From contig NZ_JALIFP010000022.1 in the NCBI RefSeq assembly GCF_022867885.1, forward strand, positions 1-64,000: a stretch of DNA of 64,000 nucleotides. The letters are read 5' to 3'. Numbering within the stretch: the stretch's first letter is position 1; the number at the start of each line of letters is the position of its first letter. Positions 9,344-19,115 of this stretch are shown piece by piece. This stretch comes from Lederbergia sp. NSJ-179 (GTDB lineage: Bacteria > Bacillota > Bacilli > Bacillales > Bacillaceae_C). A program made the position numbers and the translations under genes. The notes below the pieces were generated by a model. That model did no database searches. It was not told the DNA's origin and saw only the letters and a program-made list of their open reading frames with translations.

Positions 9344-12300
9344 TTATAGATTTGTAATTCTAAACGTTTTAATTTCATATGGTTTGATCGTGAATTCGAT
9401 GACTGAACCATTTTGCTTTTCCCCGATCGCTTCTTCCATCAAATTCGTTTCTATCCAGTTTTCGATTGGTTTATGAATGTTCAATGCCGCTTTTCCACGA
9501 CGACCTTCGTATTCATGAACACGAATGATTAGGCTATTTCCATCTTGGGCAGGCTTGACGGCATCGACCCAAATATGGTCAGAATGTAGATCAAGGAAGG
9601 ATTCCTCATTCTTCCATTCCCCTTGGAGGGCCAAAATCGGATCATTTAAATCCCAAGCTTTTTCCACCGTTTTCGCTTCACGCCAGTCACCAGCATGAGG
9701 GTAAAGGGAATACGTAAAAGTGTGATGTCCTTGATCCGCATGTGGGTCTGGGTGTGTTGCAGACTTGAGTAGAGTCAAACGCATCCGATTTTCTTTAATG
9801 TCATACCCATATTTCGAATCATTCAAAAGACTAACTCCATAACCCGCTTCTGATAAATCGGCCCATTGGTGTCCAACCGATTCAAAGCGAGCCATATCCC
9901 AGCTTGTATTCCAATGGTTAGGACGTTTCACGTTTCCGTATTGCACGTCATAGGTCGCTTCTGTCGCCCGAATTTCAACAGGGAAGGAGGTTTTCAACAA
10001 TTTATGTTTTTCATGCCAATCTACATTTGTTTTGAAGTCAATCCGGCGTTCATTCGCATAAAACGTGATGTTTTGGGTGAATTCGGATTGGTGATAACGC
10101 CATTTTGCCTGAACGACAAAGGATAATTGGCCGTTTTCTACTACTTCAAATTTTAGTAATTCCCGGATTTCCTCCATTTTTTCTTGATAGAAAATATCAA
10201 TATCCCATGCATCATGAGCAAGCGGCTTGTCTTCAAAAATTTGCAAGACATTCCCGTTTTCGCCTTCCGCTAGAATGGAACGTTCTGCTTCCTTGTCATA
10301 GAGCCTTGCTAGCTGACCGTATTCATTAAATTCAGCTGTATAGAAAGGTGTGTCCAGTTTATTATTTTCAAAGTGGAAAGATGGATCATTTTTTGTTTCA
10401 GCTATTGCTTCAAAATACAAGGTCTTCGCTCCAAAAGCTGGTAGAGAATCCACTTCAACAAGCCAACCATTTGCTTGTTTTTGGGCCGGTAAAATGTCCC
10501 CGTTCGCTGTTTTCCAAACGCCTTCTTCTCCTGCATGCTCAGAAATCCAAACATTTCTTTTTCCCTTTATATGGGAAGCATTATATAGCGTTACAGCCTG
10601 ATCAGCTTTTTGCAATTGCTTGTTTAAAAGATCGGACTCCACTTGGTCAACAATCACAAAGGCCTCTTCATATTCTTTTCTCGCATCCTTGTAAACTTCT
10701 GTGATGGAGGAGCCTGGAATAATATCATGGAATTGGTTCCGCAAAATAATCTTCCAGCCTTGCTTCAACTCTTCATTTCCCGTCCACTCGCCTGGTCGGG
10801 AAAGCCAGCTAGTGAGCATTTCGGCCCGACGGTATTGTAATTCTAATTGGCGGTTCATCTTTTTCATAAAGGCTTGGCTCGTATACGTACCACGGTGATA
10901 TTCGAGATATAACTCGCCATCCCATTTATGAATATAGCCGTCTGCTGCTTTTACATTTTCATGAAGTTTTTCGAAAAATTCTCCTGCTGTCGATGTTTTG
11001 ACATTGGGCATACCAGGAAGTTTGTCAAGGCGGCGTCTCATTTCGAGCATATGTCGGTTAACACCACCGCCTCCATCACCGTATCCGTAGGAAACAAGAA
11101 GATCCTTTGTCAATTCCTTATCGCGGTAGCCTTCCCATGCACCTTTTACGGTTTTCGCTGTAATAAAGCCATTATATGTGTAGAACCACGAATCAGGTCC
11201 ATTCCAAGGTTCAGGAGTGGTAATAAAATGAGTAAGAATCTCCGACCCATCGATCCCTTTCCAATAGAAGGTATCATGTGGCATCCGGTTATATTGATTC
11301 CAACTAATTTTCGTTGTCATCATTGTTTTGATCCCTGACTTTTTCAAAATCTGCGGAAGAGCCCAGCTATAGCCAAACACATCTGGCAGCCATAGATAAG
11401 TACTGTCCGCATTAAATTCCTTTTTGAAAAATTCTTTTCCGTACAGGATTTGTCGTACAAGTGACTCACCACTCGGAATATTGCAATCAGCCTCAAGCCA
11501 CATTGCACCGGCAGCTTCCCACTTACCATCAGCAATCCGGGCTTTCATTTGTTCATAGATTTCCGGGTAATCCGTTTTAATATAGTCATATAATTGTGGT
11601 TGCGTTTGTAAAAATAGATATTCCGGGAATCTTTTCATTAAGTTTAGGACCGTTGAAAAAGAACGGGCTGATTTTTCACGAGTATTCTTGAGTCTCCAAA
11701 GCCAAGCGACATCGATATGCGTATGTCCAACAGTATGGATTGTGATTTCTGAAGAAGAATCAATCGCATCGATCGCATCCATAAGCTGAGCTTCGGCTTC
11801 ATAACAGGATTGATAAAAGCTTGCGCTGCCTGGTTCTGTCCAATCGATCAGTTTCAACGCATCGCCAATCAGTTTGCTTAAAGTTAAGTGAGCAGGATCG
11901 GCTTCTGTTGTTTCCTTCAAGACTTCAAACGCTGCGTATAAAGTAAAGAAAAGATTATCTACCTTTGTATCCAACCAAGCGATTTCGGCTTTTTCTAGCT
12001 TATACTCCTGTTCGCGTGGAGCGCCTCCCCCTTCCATCCCAGACCATAAACGGAAATCAAGCTGGAGCGGGCCTTGTCCATATTCATCATCAAACAGAAC
12101 TTCTTCATGATTGGAGTCCACACCTTGATAGGGTTTACCATTGACGAATAAGAGAGATTCAAAGCCAGAATTATTCCCCCCGCCCGTTCGACCAAATGAG
12201 AAAAGACCGACTAATGGTTTCCCAGATAGTTTTTGATGGTCCTCCACTATCGCATGAAGCCATAAATACCGATCGCGGCCTTTCCAACGATCTCCCAACT

Positions 12301-12460
12301 GCATTTTATTCTCATATTGAGCGGGTGGATAAGCACCGATCTCCCCTGAATCTTCCTTGCTTAAAAATTCTCTAATGGGAATGGTGTCTCGATAACGAAA
12401 ATCAGCTAGTTCACGAATTCGATGTTCAAATTTATTTTCTGTTAAAAACAAGCTCCTCAC
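9344..12460 (-). CDS. GH38 alpha-mannosidase, long (MAN2C1-like) type
   Basis: 1038 aa, cytoplasmic (no signal peptide). GH38 enzymes release alpha-linked mannose with retention, using zinc. An N-terminal beta-domain (about 1-230) precedes the catalytic domain, which has GHTHIDVAWLW (zinc ligands H248, D250) and WLPDVFGYSWALPQ (nucleophile about D360). The mid domain and C-terminal beta-sandwich domains follow to the end. The length and added N-terminal domain match the cytosolic MAN2C1/vacuolar Ams1 branch, unlike the shorter GH38 at 14536. The first 4 bases overlap the end of the DUF624 gene, so translation is coupled. It probably trims mannose from imported high-mannose oligosaccharides. 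Confidence 0.95.
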   Translation of the reverse strand: MRSLFLTENKFEHRIRELADFRYRDTIPIREFLSKEDSGEIGAYPPAQYENKMQLGDRWKGRDRYLWLHAIVEDHQKLSGKPLVGLFSFGRTGGGNNSGFESLLFVNGKPYQGVDSNHEEVLFDDEYGQGPLQLDFRLWSGMEGGGAPREQEYKLEKAEIAWLDTKVDNLFFTLYAAFEVLKETTEADPAHLTLSKLIGDALKLIDWTEPGSASFYQSCYEAEAQLMDAIDAIDSSSEITIHTVGHTHIDVAWLWRLKNTREKSARSFSTVLNLMKRFPEYLFLQTQPQLYDYIKTDYPEIYEQMKARIADGKWEAAGAMWLEADCNIPSGESLVRQILYGKEFFKKEFNADSTYLWLPDVFGYSWALPQILKKSGIKTMMTTKISWNQYNRMPHDTFYWKGIDGSEILTHFITTPEPWNGPDSWFYTYNGFITAKTVKGAWEGYRDKELTKDLLVSYGYGDGGGGVNRHMLEMRRRLDKLPGMPNVKTSTAGEFFEKLHENVKAADGYIHKWDGELYLEYHRGTYTSQAFMKKMNRQLELQYRRAEMLTSWLSRPGEWTGNEELKQGWKIILRNQFHDIIPGSSITEVYKDARKEYEEAFVIVDQVESDLLNKQLQKADQAVTLYNASHIKGKRNVWISEHAGEEGVWKTANGDILPAQKQANGWLVEVDSLPAFGAKTLYFEAIAETKNDPSFHFENNKLDTPFYTAEFNEYGQLARLYDKEAERSILAEGENGNVLQIFEDKPLAHDAWDIDIFYQEKMEEIRELLKFEVVENGQLSFVVQAKWRYHQSEFTQNITFYANERRIDFKTNVDWHEKHKLLKTSFPVEIRATEATYDVQYGNVKRPNHWNTSWDMARFESVGHQWADLSEAGYGVSLLNDSKYGYDIKENRMRLTLLKSATHPDPHADQGHHTFTYSLYPHAGDWREAKTVEKAWDLNDPILALQGEWKNEESFLDLHSDHIWVDAVKPAQDGNSLIIRVHEYEGRRGKAALNIHKPIENWIETNLMEEAIGEKQNGSVIEFTIKPYEIKTFRITNL

Positions 12461-13071
12461 TCCTTAATGGTTTGTTGTTGTTTTTCTAGCTTGCGGAATC
12501 GTTTCATACAAATAGTCATAATCCAATAACTGGGCAGGACCACACCTAGGAAAGGGATCAACCCAGGGATCTTTGTTAATAGATAGCCAATAAAGATAAG
12601 CCCAAGCAAAAGAATAATAATATCTTTTATACTGGCAATCGCATGGATCAAAGATTGCTTGATATATTCCTTTATCGTAAAAGTATACTGCACATAGAGC
12701 GGGAAAAAGAAAGCAAGGGTTAAGAAATAAATCAAGAATAGAAAAAGAAAAAAGACATAGAGAAAAAGCGAGAAAAAGCCCTTCATTTGTTCAGAAAAAC
12801 TGAGATCAAGAAAAAGAAAGAGACCAATCAGCGCAAAAATCACACCGATTTTATTACTCTTTTTCCATTCTTTAAAATATGTAGATGTAAATAACGGCCA
12901 AATGGGTGTATCAAATTCCTTCATCGTCCATTTACGTAAAACTGTGAACATCGCCACAGTCGCAGGCATAAAACCTAAAATACCTAACCCGAGCAGCGTG
13001 AATCCAATCCACAAGAGGTTGGTCCATATCAAACGAAGAAGCCACTCACTTGCTATTTGAAATAATTTCAT
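12457..13071 (-). CDS. YesL-like membrane protein (DUF624)
   Basis: 204 aa with about five hydrophobic segments (near 15-40, 75-90, 95-125, 140-165, 170-190). The start FQIASEWLLRLIWTNLLWI and following pattern match the DUF624/YesL family. These small membrane proteins commonly sit beside sugar ABC transporters and glycosidases in Bacillus, and their biochemical role is unknown. It overlaps the GH38 gene by 4 bp. Since no permease is encoded in this locus, it is the only integral membrane protein of the mannan-use cluster. Confidence 0.85.
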   Translation of the reverse strand: MKLFQIASEWLLRLIWTNLLWIGFTLLGLGILGFMPATVAMFTVLRKWTMKEFDTPIWPLFTSTYFKEWKKSNKIGVIFALIGLFLFLDLSFSEQMKGFFSLFLYVFFLFLFLIYFLTLAFFFPLYVQYTFTIKEYIKQSLIHAIASIKDIIILLLGLIFIGYLLTKIPGLIPFLGVVLPSYWIMTICMKRFRKLEKQQQTIKE

Positions 13072-13228
13072 ATCTGACCAACCTCCTGATTATTATATTT
13101 GAGTGCCCGAATAAGGCCATTGAACCCCAAGATTGAACCGTTGAGCCTCAATCACAAGTATTTGACGCTACTCTTAAGCCCTTGCTTAGTCTACATCATT
13201 GCTGATCCCGCATAGAAAAGTAATTTGT

Positions 13229-14533
13229 TTATTGTTTTCCATGCAATGGACTGCCTTGAACCGTCTTGCCGATATAGCTAAGCACAAATTCACTGAACAT
13301 GGTATTGGACCAAGCAAACCATTCACGGGTGAATTCTTCTGGGTTAGAGGCATTAAAGCCTTCATGCATAAAGCCTGTTCCCCCGTCCGTATTCAAGAGC
13401 GTGCGCAGGATCCATTCTTTTTCCTTTTGATCAATGCTTGTCATTCCTTGCACGGAAAGGGCAATATGCCAAATATAATGGTCAGGCGTGTGTGGGCTGC
13501 CAATTCCGCGAGCCGTTTTTCCTTCGTAATAATAAGGATTGTCGCGACTTAAAATAAAATTCCTTGTGTTTTGATAGATTTCATCGTCAAAATCACAATA
13601 GCCAAGGTATGGAGCGGACATTAAGCTTGGGACATTCGCATCATCCATTAGATTGTACCCGCCCGTCCCATCTACTTCATAAGCATATATTTTTCCGTAC
13701 ATCGGATGGTCAATCACTGCATGGTTTTCGATTCCTTCACGGATTTCTTGACCTAACCCGGCGCATTTTTTTCCAAGTTCTGCATCGTTTAAAATGGTCT
13801 CACAGATTTCTGCCGCATACCCCATCACAACGGAAGCAAACATATTTGCAGGAACGAGATAGCCATATGTGCAGGCATCATCACTTGGACGAAATCCACT
13901 CCAAGTCATCCCAGTTGGAACCACTTTTGAGCCTTTTCCGTCCCTGATCAATGTATCTTGCGGTCTATCCCCTGTTCGCTCAAAACGATAAGGAGAGTTT
14001 TGCTCGTGATCTTGTTCTGTTTTCCATACTTGAACAATCGTACGAACTGCTTTATGAAATTCTTCATTTAAATGACTTGTTTCACCCGTTGCTTTCCAAA
14101 GCAAATAAGCCAATTGAATCGGATAACATAAGGAATCCACTTCATATTTCCGTTCCCAAATCCAAGCTGTCATCTCTGTTTGATCTGTTTGATGTCCTTT
14201 TCCATTTGCTGAATCATTAAATGCATTCGCATAGGGGTCATGTAAAACAAATTGAATTTGTCGATTGACCACTCCAACAAGCATATCTTTAATAGCTGTA
14301 TCCTGGTCAGCCGCCATTAAATAAGGACGAACTTGGGCTGCAGAATCGCGCAGCCACATAGCCGGGATATCTCCTGTAATCACAAAGGTTGTCCCATCAT
14401 CTAGATGTTTTAAGGTTGTCGAATACGTATTAACAAAGCATTGGGCAAACATTTCATGGAGCTTTTCCTCCCCTGGGAAAGCTTCTTTTACTTGCTCTAT
14501 AATTGCTTGTAATGATGCTGGTACATTTGTCAT
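13229..14533 (-). CDS. GH125 exo-alpha-1,6-mannosidase
   Basis: 434 aa with no signal peptide, the normal size for GH125, a zinc-free inverting alpha-1,6-mannosidase with an (alpha/alpha)6 barrel. Family motifs include VITGDIPAMWLRDSAAQ, MTWSGFRPSDDACTYGY (catalytic acid Asp in the DD pair) and TGFMHEGFNASNP with EFTREWFAWSNTMFSE (general base Glu). It starts 2 bp after the upstream GH38 gene ends and has AAGGAG 10 bases before its ATG. The pair suits removal of alpha-1,6-mannose branches left by GH38 enzymes, as known for N-glycan loci of streptococci and clostridia. Confidence 0.95.
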   Translation of the reverse strand: MTNVPASLQAIIEQVKEAFPGEEKLHEMFAQCFVNTYSTTLKHLDDGTTFVITGDIPAMWLRDSAAQVRPYLMAADQDTAIKDMLVGVVNRQIQFVLHDPYANAFNDSANGKGHQTDQTEMTAWIWERKYEVDSLCYPIQLAYLLWKATGETSHLNEEFHKAVRTIVQVWKTEQDHEQNSPYRFERTGDRPQDTLIRDGKGSKVVPTGMTWSGFRPSDDACTYGYLVPANMFASVVMGYAAEICETILNDAELGKKCAGLGQEIREGIENHAVIDHPMYGKIYAYEVDGTGGYNLMDDANVPSLMSAPYLGYCDFDDEIYQNTRNFILSRDNPYYYEGKTARGIGSPHTPDHYIWHIALSVQGMTSIDQKEKEWILRTLLNTDGGTGFMHEGFNASNPEEFTREWFAWSNTMFSEFVLSYIGKTVQGSPLHGKQ

Positions 14534-14535
14534 GA

Positions 14536-17244
14536 TTAATTGGCTCCTTCCATACCCACCGTGATAATTTTATAAGCATCCACTGGTCTATTTTGATAAT
14601 TTTTGCCAATGGTTTCTACTTTTTCTTCCATCAAATTACTTTCATAATAGTTTACAGTATCTGGAAGATGAATCGTTAAGACTTTCTCCTGATTGGATGG
14701 ATTATACACTCTCAAGAAAAGATCTTTACTGGTTTCTCCTCTTTTCACACTTGTTAACACAAGTCCATCGCTTTCCCACTGGATAAAATCTCCCTGTGCA
14801 GCTAATTCCCCAGCATGTTCGTTTGTTTGTACACATACTATCGGAATTTGGAAATCATAGGCTGCTTCATAGGCTTTGGCGGAAATGGCGTCTCCCGCAT
14901 GAGGGATAACATACCATTCAGCGCTTTGTTTCCCTAGGCACTGTGCTTCAGGTGTTGGGAAATAGCCCCAGTCCCCTAGTTCAGAAACGGCTCGTAATAC
15001 TGTTATCGCTAAAGTTGTATCTTCTTCCACAATTTCGTATTCTTGTAAACCTTTTGTTGCCACAGTCAATCCATTTTTACCATCTGATACAGAAGCAAAA
15101 GATTGTTGATGATGGTCAAAACTTGGATTGCTCCATTCCATTTCAGGCTTATTCGGTCTTTCGACGATTTCAAAAGCACTTTCGGCTAAATGATGGTCTG
15201 TCGCAAATCCGGTTGGGTACACAACACGAAGGCGATGATCTTTCGCCGTATTGTCAAAGTCTAGTTTGACAGCTACTCCTTTTGCATACTGATCCAAGGT
15301 TAATGTTGTCTTCAATTCTAGTGTTGTCATTTCATTGGAGCGGCGTGCTTCACGGTCTCTGTGCCAGACAAGTTTGTCTTTCAAAGCTTCTAGTTCTTCA
15401 TGTGCCGCAGCTGGAATTTCAAATGAATGAGAAATTTCTATAATGCCTCTTGATGCATTGTTCTCTACCATTTTCACTTTTGCTTGTAACCCTTTTGTGG
15501 TAAAAGCTTTTTCTCCCGTTGCTTTTTTAAACATGTATTCATTGCCGATATCACTTGTATCTTCATAGCTTCCTATATGTTTGAATTCTTTTCCTGTTGC
15601 TTTATCAAGAACGTCGTATGTTCCATCTTCATGGACGCTTACACGAATATAATCATTTTCAAGTGTACGGTCGTTTTTAACCATTCGATCTGCTGTAGAA
15701 GTTGGTTCTTTTTCCACTAAGAAGTAAGTGTCATAACCAAATTCTGAAAGCTCCTCTGTTGTAAAAATCACTTTCACTTTTTTTGTATAATAAGGTTGTC
15801 TAAATTTATCATCAGGTAAATCATAGCCAAATTCTGACCCTAAATCTTCAATTGTTGCAGGAATTTCTTCTCCTTTCGCATTCACAATCGCCAATTTAGG
15901 TAAAGCTTTATTTTTTAAATGTCCGTGAATTTCTTGTAAAGGCATTTCTCCAAAATATACTTTTTCAAAATCAATGACTTTTTCAATAGTAGTATGACGT
16001 TTATAGCCTGCAGTATTCATGACGATCAGAGGAATCGCTGAATCAAACCCGTCAGGCGCTGTTGTCTTAATTTTCACCGCTATTTTCTCCGCTTGTTCTT
16101 CGATCAACATATCGGCTATTTGATCTACTTTTTTGAAACGAGTCACCATTTCTTCATGAACTTCATCAATGGAACAACCACAAATACTGTCATGCGGATG
16201 ATTTTGCATCAATTGTTTCCAAGCGAAACGGAGATAATCCTCCGGATATTCTTCCCCATTCCTATAAGCAAATGCAGCAAGTGGTTCCACTAAACGTTCG
16301 AGCTTGATTTGCGCGGAATGATTCATTTGCTTTAAATAAATTCGAGCAGAAGCTGTATTCACTAGCGTTGACCAGCCATCTGTCCGTTGATTACGCAGCT
16401 CCCCTTTAACAGTCTGCAGTTTCTCTGGAAGGCTATTTTTTACCTCTTCCATGTACTCTTCAAAACTTGAATGTTTAAATTCAATGTCTGGATATAATTC
16501 ATTCGCTAGTTTGATAGCTGCCGGAAGATCCTTTTGTAATGGTTGGTGGTCACAACCATTCATATAAAGTAAATGTGGAGTGGATGCATATTTTTTGGCA
16601 TCCGCTAATTTCTGCTCCCAAAACTTTACTGCTTCCTCTTTTGATGAAGGAATTTCATTCCCATTTGAATACCAATTCGCAAACAAGACACCCAATACAC
16701 TAGAACCATCAGGGGATTGCCACTCCAGTTCAGAATAGGGCGATTCAAAATTCTCGGAATCACTGACCATATTATTAAAGCCGGTTGGTTTTACCCCACG
16801 CCCAAATGCTGCTGTATCAATTCCTGCCTGCCTTAACATTTGTGGCGCTTGTCCGTAGATGCCAAATGTATCTGGGAAATAACCAAGCTTCGAATAGGAA
16901 CCATATTTTTTCGCTTCATTCATCCCGATCATTAGGTTGCGTACGTTGGCTTCCGCACTTGTCAAAAAGGCATCTTGTAAAATATACCAAGGGCCAATGA
17001 TGATTCTATTTTCTTCAATATATTTTTTCACTGATTCATATTTTTCAGGACGAACCTCTAGATAATCATCTAAAGCAATCGTCTGTCCATCTAAATGGAA
17101 ACTTTTATAATCTGGATCATTCTCCAATTTTTCAAGCAAAGCATCCATTAATTTAACTAAATAATAACGATGCTTTTCAAAAGGTAGATACCATTCACGA
17201 TCCCAATGGGAATGAGAAATAATATGTGCCGTAGTATTCGCCAT
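14536..17244 (-). CDS. GH38 alpha-mannosidase, MngB-like type
   Basis: About 902 aa, cytoplasmic. The catalytic domain begins at once (IISHSHWDREWYLPF, zinc ligands His and Asp near 13-15) and has GYFPDTFGIYGQAPQ (nucleophile near Asp125), then NHPHDSICGCSIDEVH in the mid domain and a C-terminal beta domain. This arrangement matches the MngB/streptococcal GH38 branch, often active on alpha-1,3- or 2-O-glyceryl/phospho-linked mannose. I chose the ATG at 17244; a GTG at 17253 is too close to AAAGGA. It is the first gene of the GH38-GH125 pair. Together with the longer GH38 at 9344 it gives two linkage specificities. Confidence 0.95.
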   Translation of the reverse strand: MANTTAHIISHSHWDREWYLPFEKHRYYLVKLMDALLEKLENDPDYKSFHLDGQTIALDDYLEVRPEKYESVKKYIEENRIIIGPWYILQDAFLTSAEANVRNLMIGMNEAKKYGSYSKLGYFPDTFGIYGQAPQMLRQAGIDTAAFGRGVKPTGFNNMVSDSENFESPYSELEWQSPDGSSVLGVLFANWYSNGNEIPSSKEEAVKFWEQKLADAKKYASTPHLLYMNGCDHQPLQKDLPAAIKLANELYPDIEFKHSSFEEYMEEVKNSLPEKLQTVKGELRNQRTDGWSTLVNTASARIYLKQMNHSAQIKLERLVEPLAAFAYRNGEEYPEDYLRFAWKQLMQNHPHDSICGCSIDEVHEEMVTRFKKVDQIADMLIEEQAEKIAVKIKTTAPDGFDSAIPLIVMNTAGYKRHTTIEKVIDFEKVYFGEMPLQEIHGHLKNKALPKLAIVNAKGEEIPATIEDLGSEFGYDLPDDKFRQPYYTKKVKVIFTTEELSEFGYDTYFLVEKEPTSTADRMVKNDRTLENDYIRVSVHEDGTYDVLDKATGKEFKHIGSYEDTSDIGNEYMFKKATGEKAFTTKGLQAKVKMVENNASRGIIEISHSFEIPAAAHEELEALKDKLVWHRDREARRSNEMTTLELKTTLTLDQYAKGVAVKLDFDNTAKDHRLRVVYPTGFATDHHLAESAFEIVERPNKPEMEWSNPSFDHHQQSFASVSDGKNGLTVATKGLQEYEIVEEDTTLAITVLRAVSELGDWGYFPTPEAQCLGKQSAEWYVIPHAGDAISAKAYEAAYDFQIPIVCVQTNEHAGELAAQGDFIQWESDGLVLTSVKRGETSKDLFLRVYNPSNQEKVLTIHLPDTVNYYESNLMEEKVETIGKNYQNRPVDAYKIITVGMEGAN

Positions 17245-17485
17245 GTTGTTCACAATCCTTTCCTATACTCAAAATGGGGCAACTCTCGGAAACCGCTGTC
17301 AAACACCAACATACTATCCGAATGTATAACTTGTACATTTACACTCTCCTATCATACATCTATACCTTAGTAATCTCAAAAAACAAAGTCAATCCTATAA
17401 ACCAGTTACATAACATTTTTTCAGCTTTTTTAAACAAAATCAACCAAAAATTAATTTCATCAAAATTCGGAAAGTGCCAGACACC

Positions 17486-17509
17486 AAAAAGCCAGCTCTG
17501 AAGCTGACT
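17486..17509 (-). terminator. Terminator of the galK-galE-galT operon
   Basis: On the minus strand AGTCAGCT-TCAG-AGCTGGCT forms an 8-bp stem with one G-U, followed by TTTTT. It lies 3 bp past the galT stop. Confidence 0.8.
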
Positions 17510-17512
17510 TTT

Positions 17513-19042
17513 TTAGGATGTGGAGATGGTATGGAGGAATGTTCGGAAAGCTGCTTTTCCTTCAGCTGTTCTTTTAAATACTCCAGCATGTTCTAGTACG
17601 GTCCGGAAGGCATGGCCGACTTCTTCCTGTAAAATTCTTTGTACATTGTCTTGAGTAAGGTCTGTTTGATCTGCTTTAATTTGGCAGGCCCAATTGGCAT
17701 GTTTTCGGGTCAATTCGTTTTCCGTTAATCTCTTTTCGTAATCCGGTTGGAGTAAATATTCGCCAACCAGTTGCAGTTCCTCTTTTAAACGACCTGGTAA
17801 TACAGCAAGTCCCATTACTTCAATTAAGCCAATATTTTCTTTTTTGATATGATGAACCTCGTCATGTGGATGAAAAATCCCTAGTGGATGTTGTTCACTT
17901 GTACGATTATTTCTTAATACAAGATCAAATTCATAATGCTCTCCCGACTGTCGCGCAATGGGGGTAATCGTATTATGCGGAACTCCATCCGTTGAAGCGA
18001 TTACCTCAACATTTGGATCACTGTATTCTTTCCACCGCCCCAAAATATAATCGGCCAACTCTGCAATTTGATGGCGGTCCTTTCCTCTTAAACGAATGAC
18101 AGACATAGGCCAGCGCACAATCCCAGCTTCCACTCCTTCATATCCAGCAAAGGAAAAAGTATCTTCTATTTCCGCTTTCGCCATTGGGAAAAGATGATGT
18201 CCGCCCTGAAAATGATCATGGCTTAAAATCGAACCCCCTACAATCGGTAAATCAGCATTTGAACCAATGAAATAATGGGGAAATTGTTCGACAAATGCTA
18301 GCAGCCGCTGAAAACCTTCCTTTGAGATTTTCATCGGGACATGTTCACCAGAGAAAATAATGGCATGCTCGTTATAATATACATAAGGAGAAAATTGCAA
18401 ATACCATTGATCTCCTTCTAATTCGACGGGAATAATCCGATGGTTTTGCCGAGCTGGATGATCGACTCTGCCTGAATAGCCCATATTTTCTTTACAAAGT
18501 AAACATTGCGGATAGGTGACAGCCTTTTTTGTTTTTTCCGCTGATATCGCAATAGGATCCTTCTCAGGCTTCGATAAATTGACCGTTATTTCTAAGTCAC
18601 CATAGGGGGTAGCGGATACCCAATGTTCGTTTTTAGCAATTCGATCTGTCCGAATATAATGAGAATCCTTTGCAAGCTGATAAAAATATTCTGTTGCTGC
18701 TTGGGGACCTTCTTCTTCATAAATGGAATAAAATTTTTGAATAATTGTAGAAGGTCTTGCGATCAAGATTCCCATTAATTTTGTATCAAGCAAATCGCGA
18801 AAAGTCACTGTATTATGTTCCAATTTATCATGATCCGCAGCCCAATCTAAAATGTTAGCTAAACTATCAACAGGTGATGCTGCTTGGGAAATCTTACCTT
18901 CTTCCGTTTGAGGTAATTCCCAATCTTCTAATCCAAGGGCTTCAAGTAATTGATTACGAACAAAATCAACATCCCATTGTTCAATCAGCTTTTTTTGCAG
19001 CCCATACTGGATCAGTTGTTCCAATGCTGTGTAAATATTCAT
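17513..19042 (-). CDS. galT: UDP-glucose--hexose-1-phosphate uridylyltransferase
   Basis: 509 aa, the length of the Firmicutes type-2 GalT family, which swaps galactose-1-P and UDP-glucose in the Leloir pathway. Visible motifs include MNIYTALEQLIQYGLQ at the start, CLLCKENMGYSGRVDHPARQ, and SHDHFQGGHHLFPM, which carries the family histidines. It is the last gene of galK-galE-galT; 73 bp with a small hairpin separate it from galE. RBS GAGGAGG lies near the ATG at 19042. Confidence 0.96.
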   Translation of the reverse strand: MNIYTALEQLIQYGLQKKLIEQWDVDFVRNQLLEALGLEDWELPQTEEGKISQAASPVDSLANILDWAADHDKLEHNTVTFRDLLDTKLMGILIARPSTIIQKFYSIYEEEGPQAATEYFYQLAKDSHYIRTDRIAKNEHWVSATPYGDLEITVNLSKPEKDPIAISAEKTKKAVTYPQCLLCKENMGYSGRVDHPARQNHRIIPVELEGDQWYLQFSPYVYYNEHAIIFSGEHVPMKISKEGFQRLLAFVEQFPHYFIGSNADLPIVGGSILSHDHFQGGHHLFPMAKAEIEDTFSFAGYEGVEAGIVRWPMSVIRLRGKDRHQIAELADYILGRWKEYSDPNVEVIASTDGVPHNTITPIARQSGEHYEFDLVLRNNRTSEQHPLGIFHPHDEVHHIKKENIGLIEVMGLAVLPGRLKEELQLVGEYLLQPDYEKRLTENELTRKHANWACQIKADQTDLTQDNVQRILQEEVGHAFRTVLEHAGVFKRTAEGKAAFRTFLHTISTS

Positions 19043-19073
19043 GGCTCAGCCTCCTCATCTCTACAGAATGAAC

Positions 19074-19105
19074 GAATCAGGCGAAGGATTCTCTTCACCT
19101 GATTC
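19074..19105 (-). promoter_or_regulatory. Intra-operon hairpin between galE and galT
   Basis: GAATCAGGCGAAG (19074-19086) pairs with CTTCACCTGATTC (19093-19105) apart from one mismatch. No long T-run follows, so it may be a partial terminator or mRNA processing/stabilising element that sets galT level relative to galE. Confidence 0.45.
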
Positions 19106-19115
19106 TGTATATGAA

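Noticed and set aside
10348-10704. Open frames antisense to the long GH38 gene
   Set aside because: Shadow frames of a strong coding region; no start signals or homology.
9344-17244. The two GH38 genes as a recent duplication
   Set aside because: They differ in length, N-terminal domain and active-site context (GHTHIDVAWLW versus SHSHWDREWY) and belong to separate branches.
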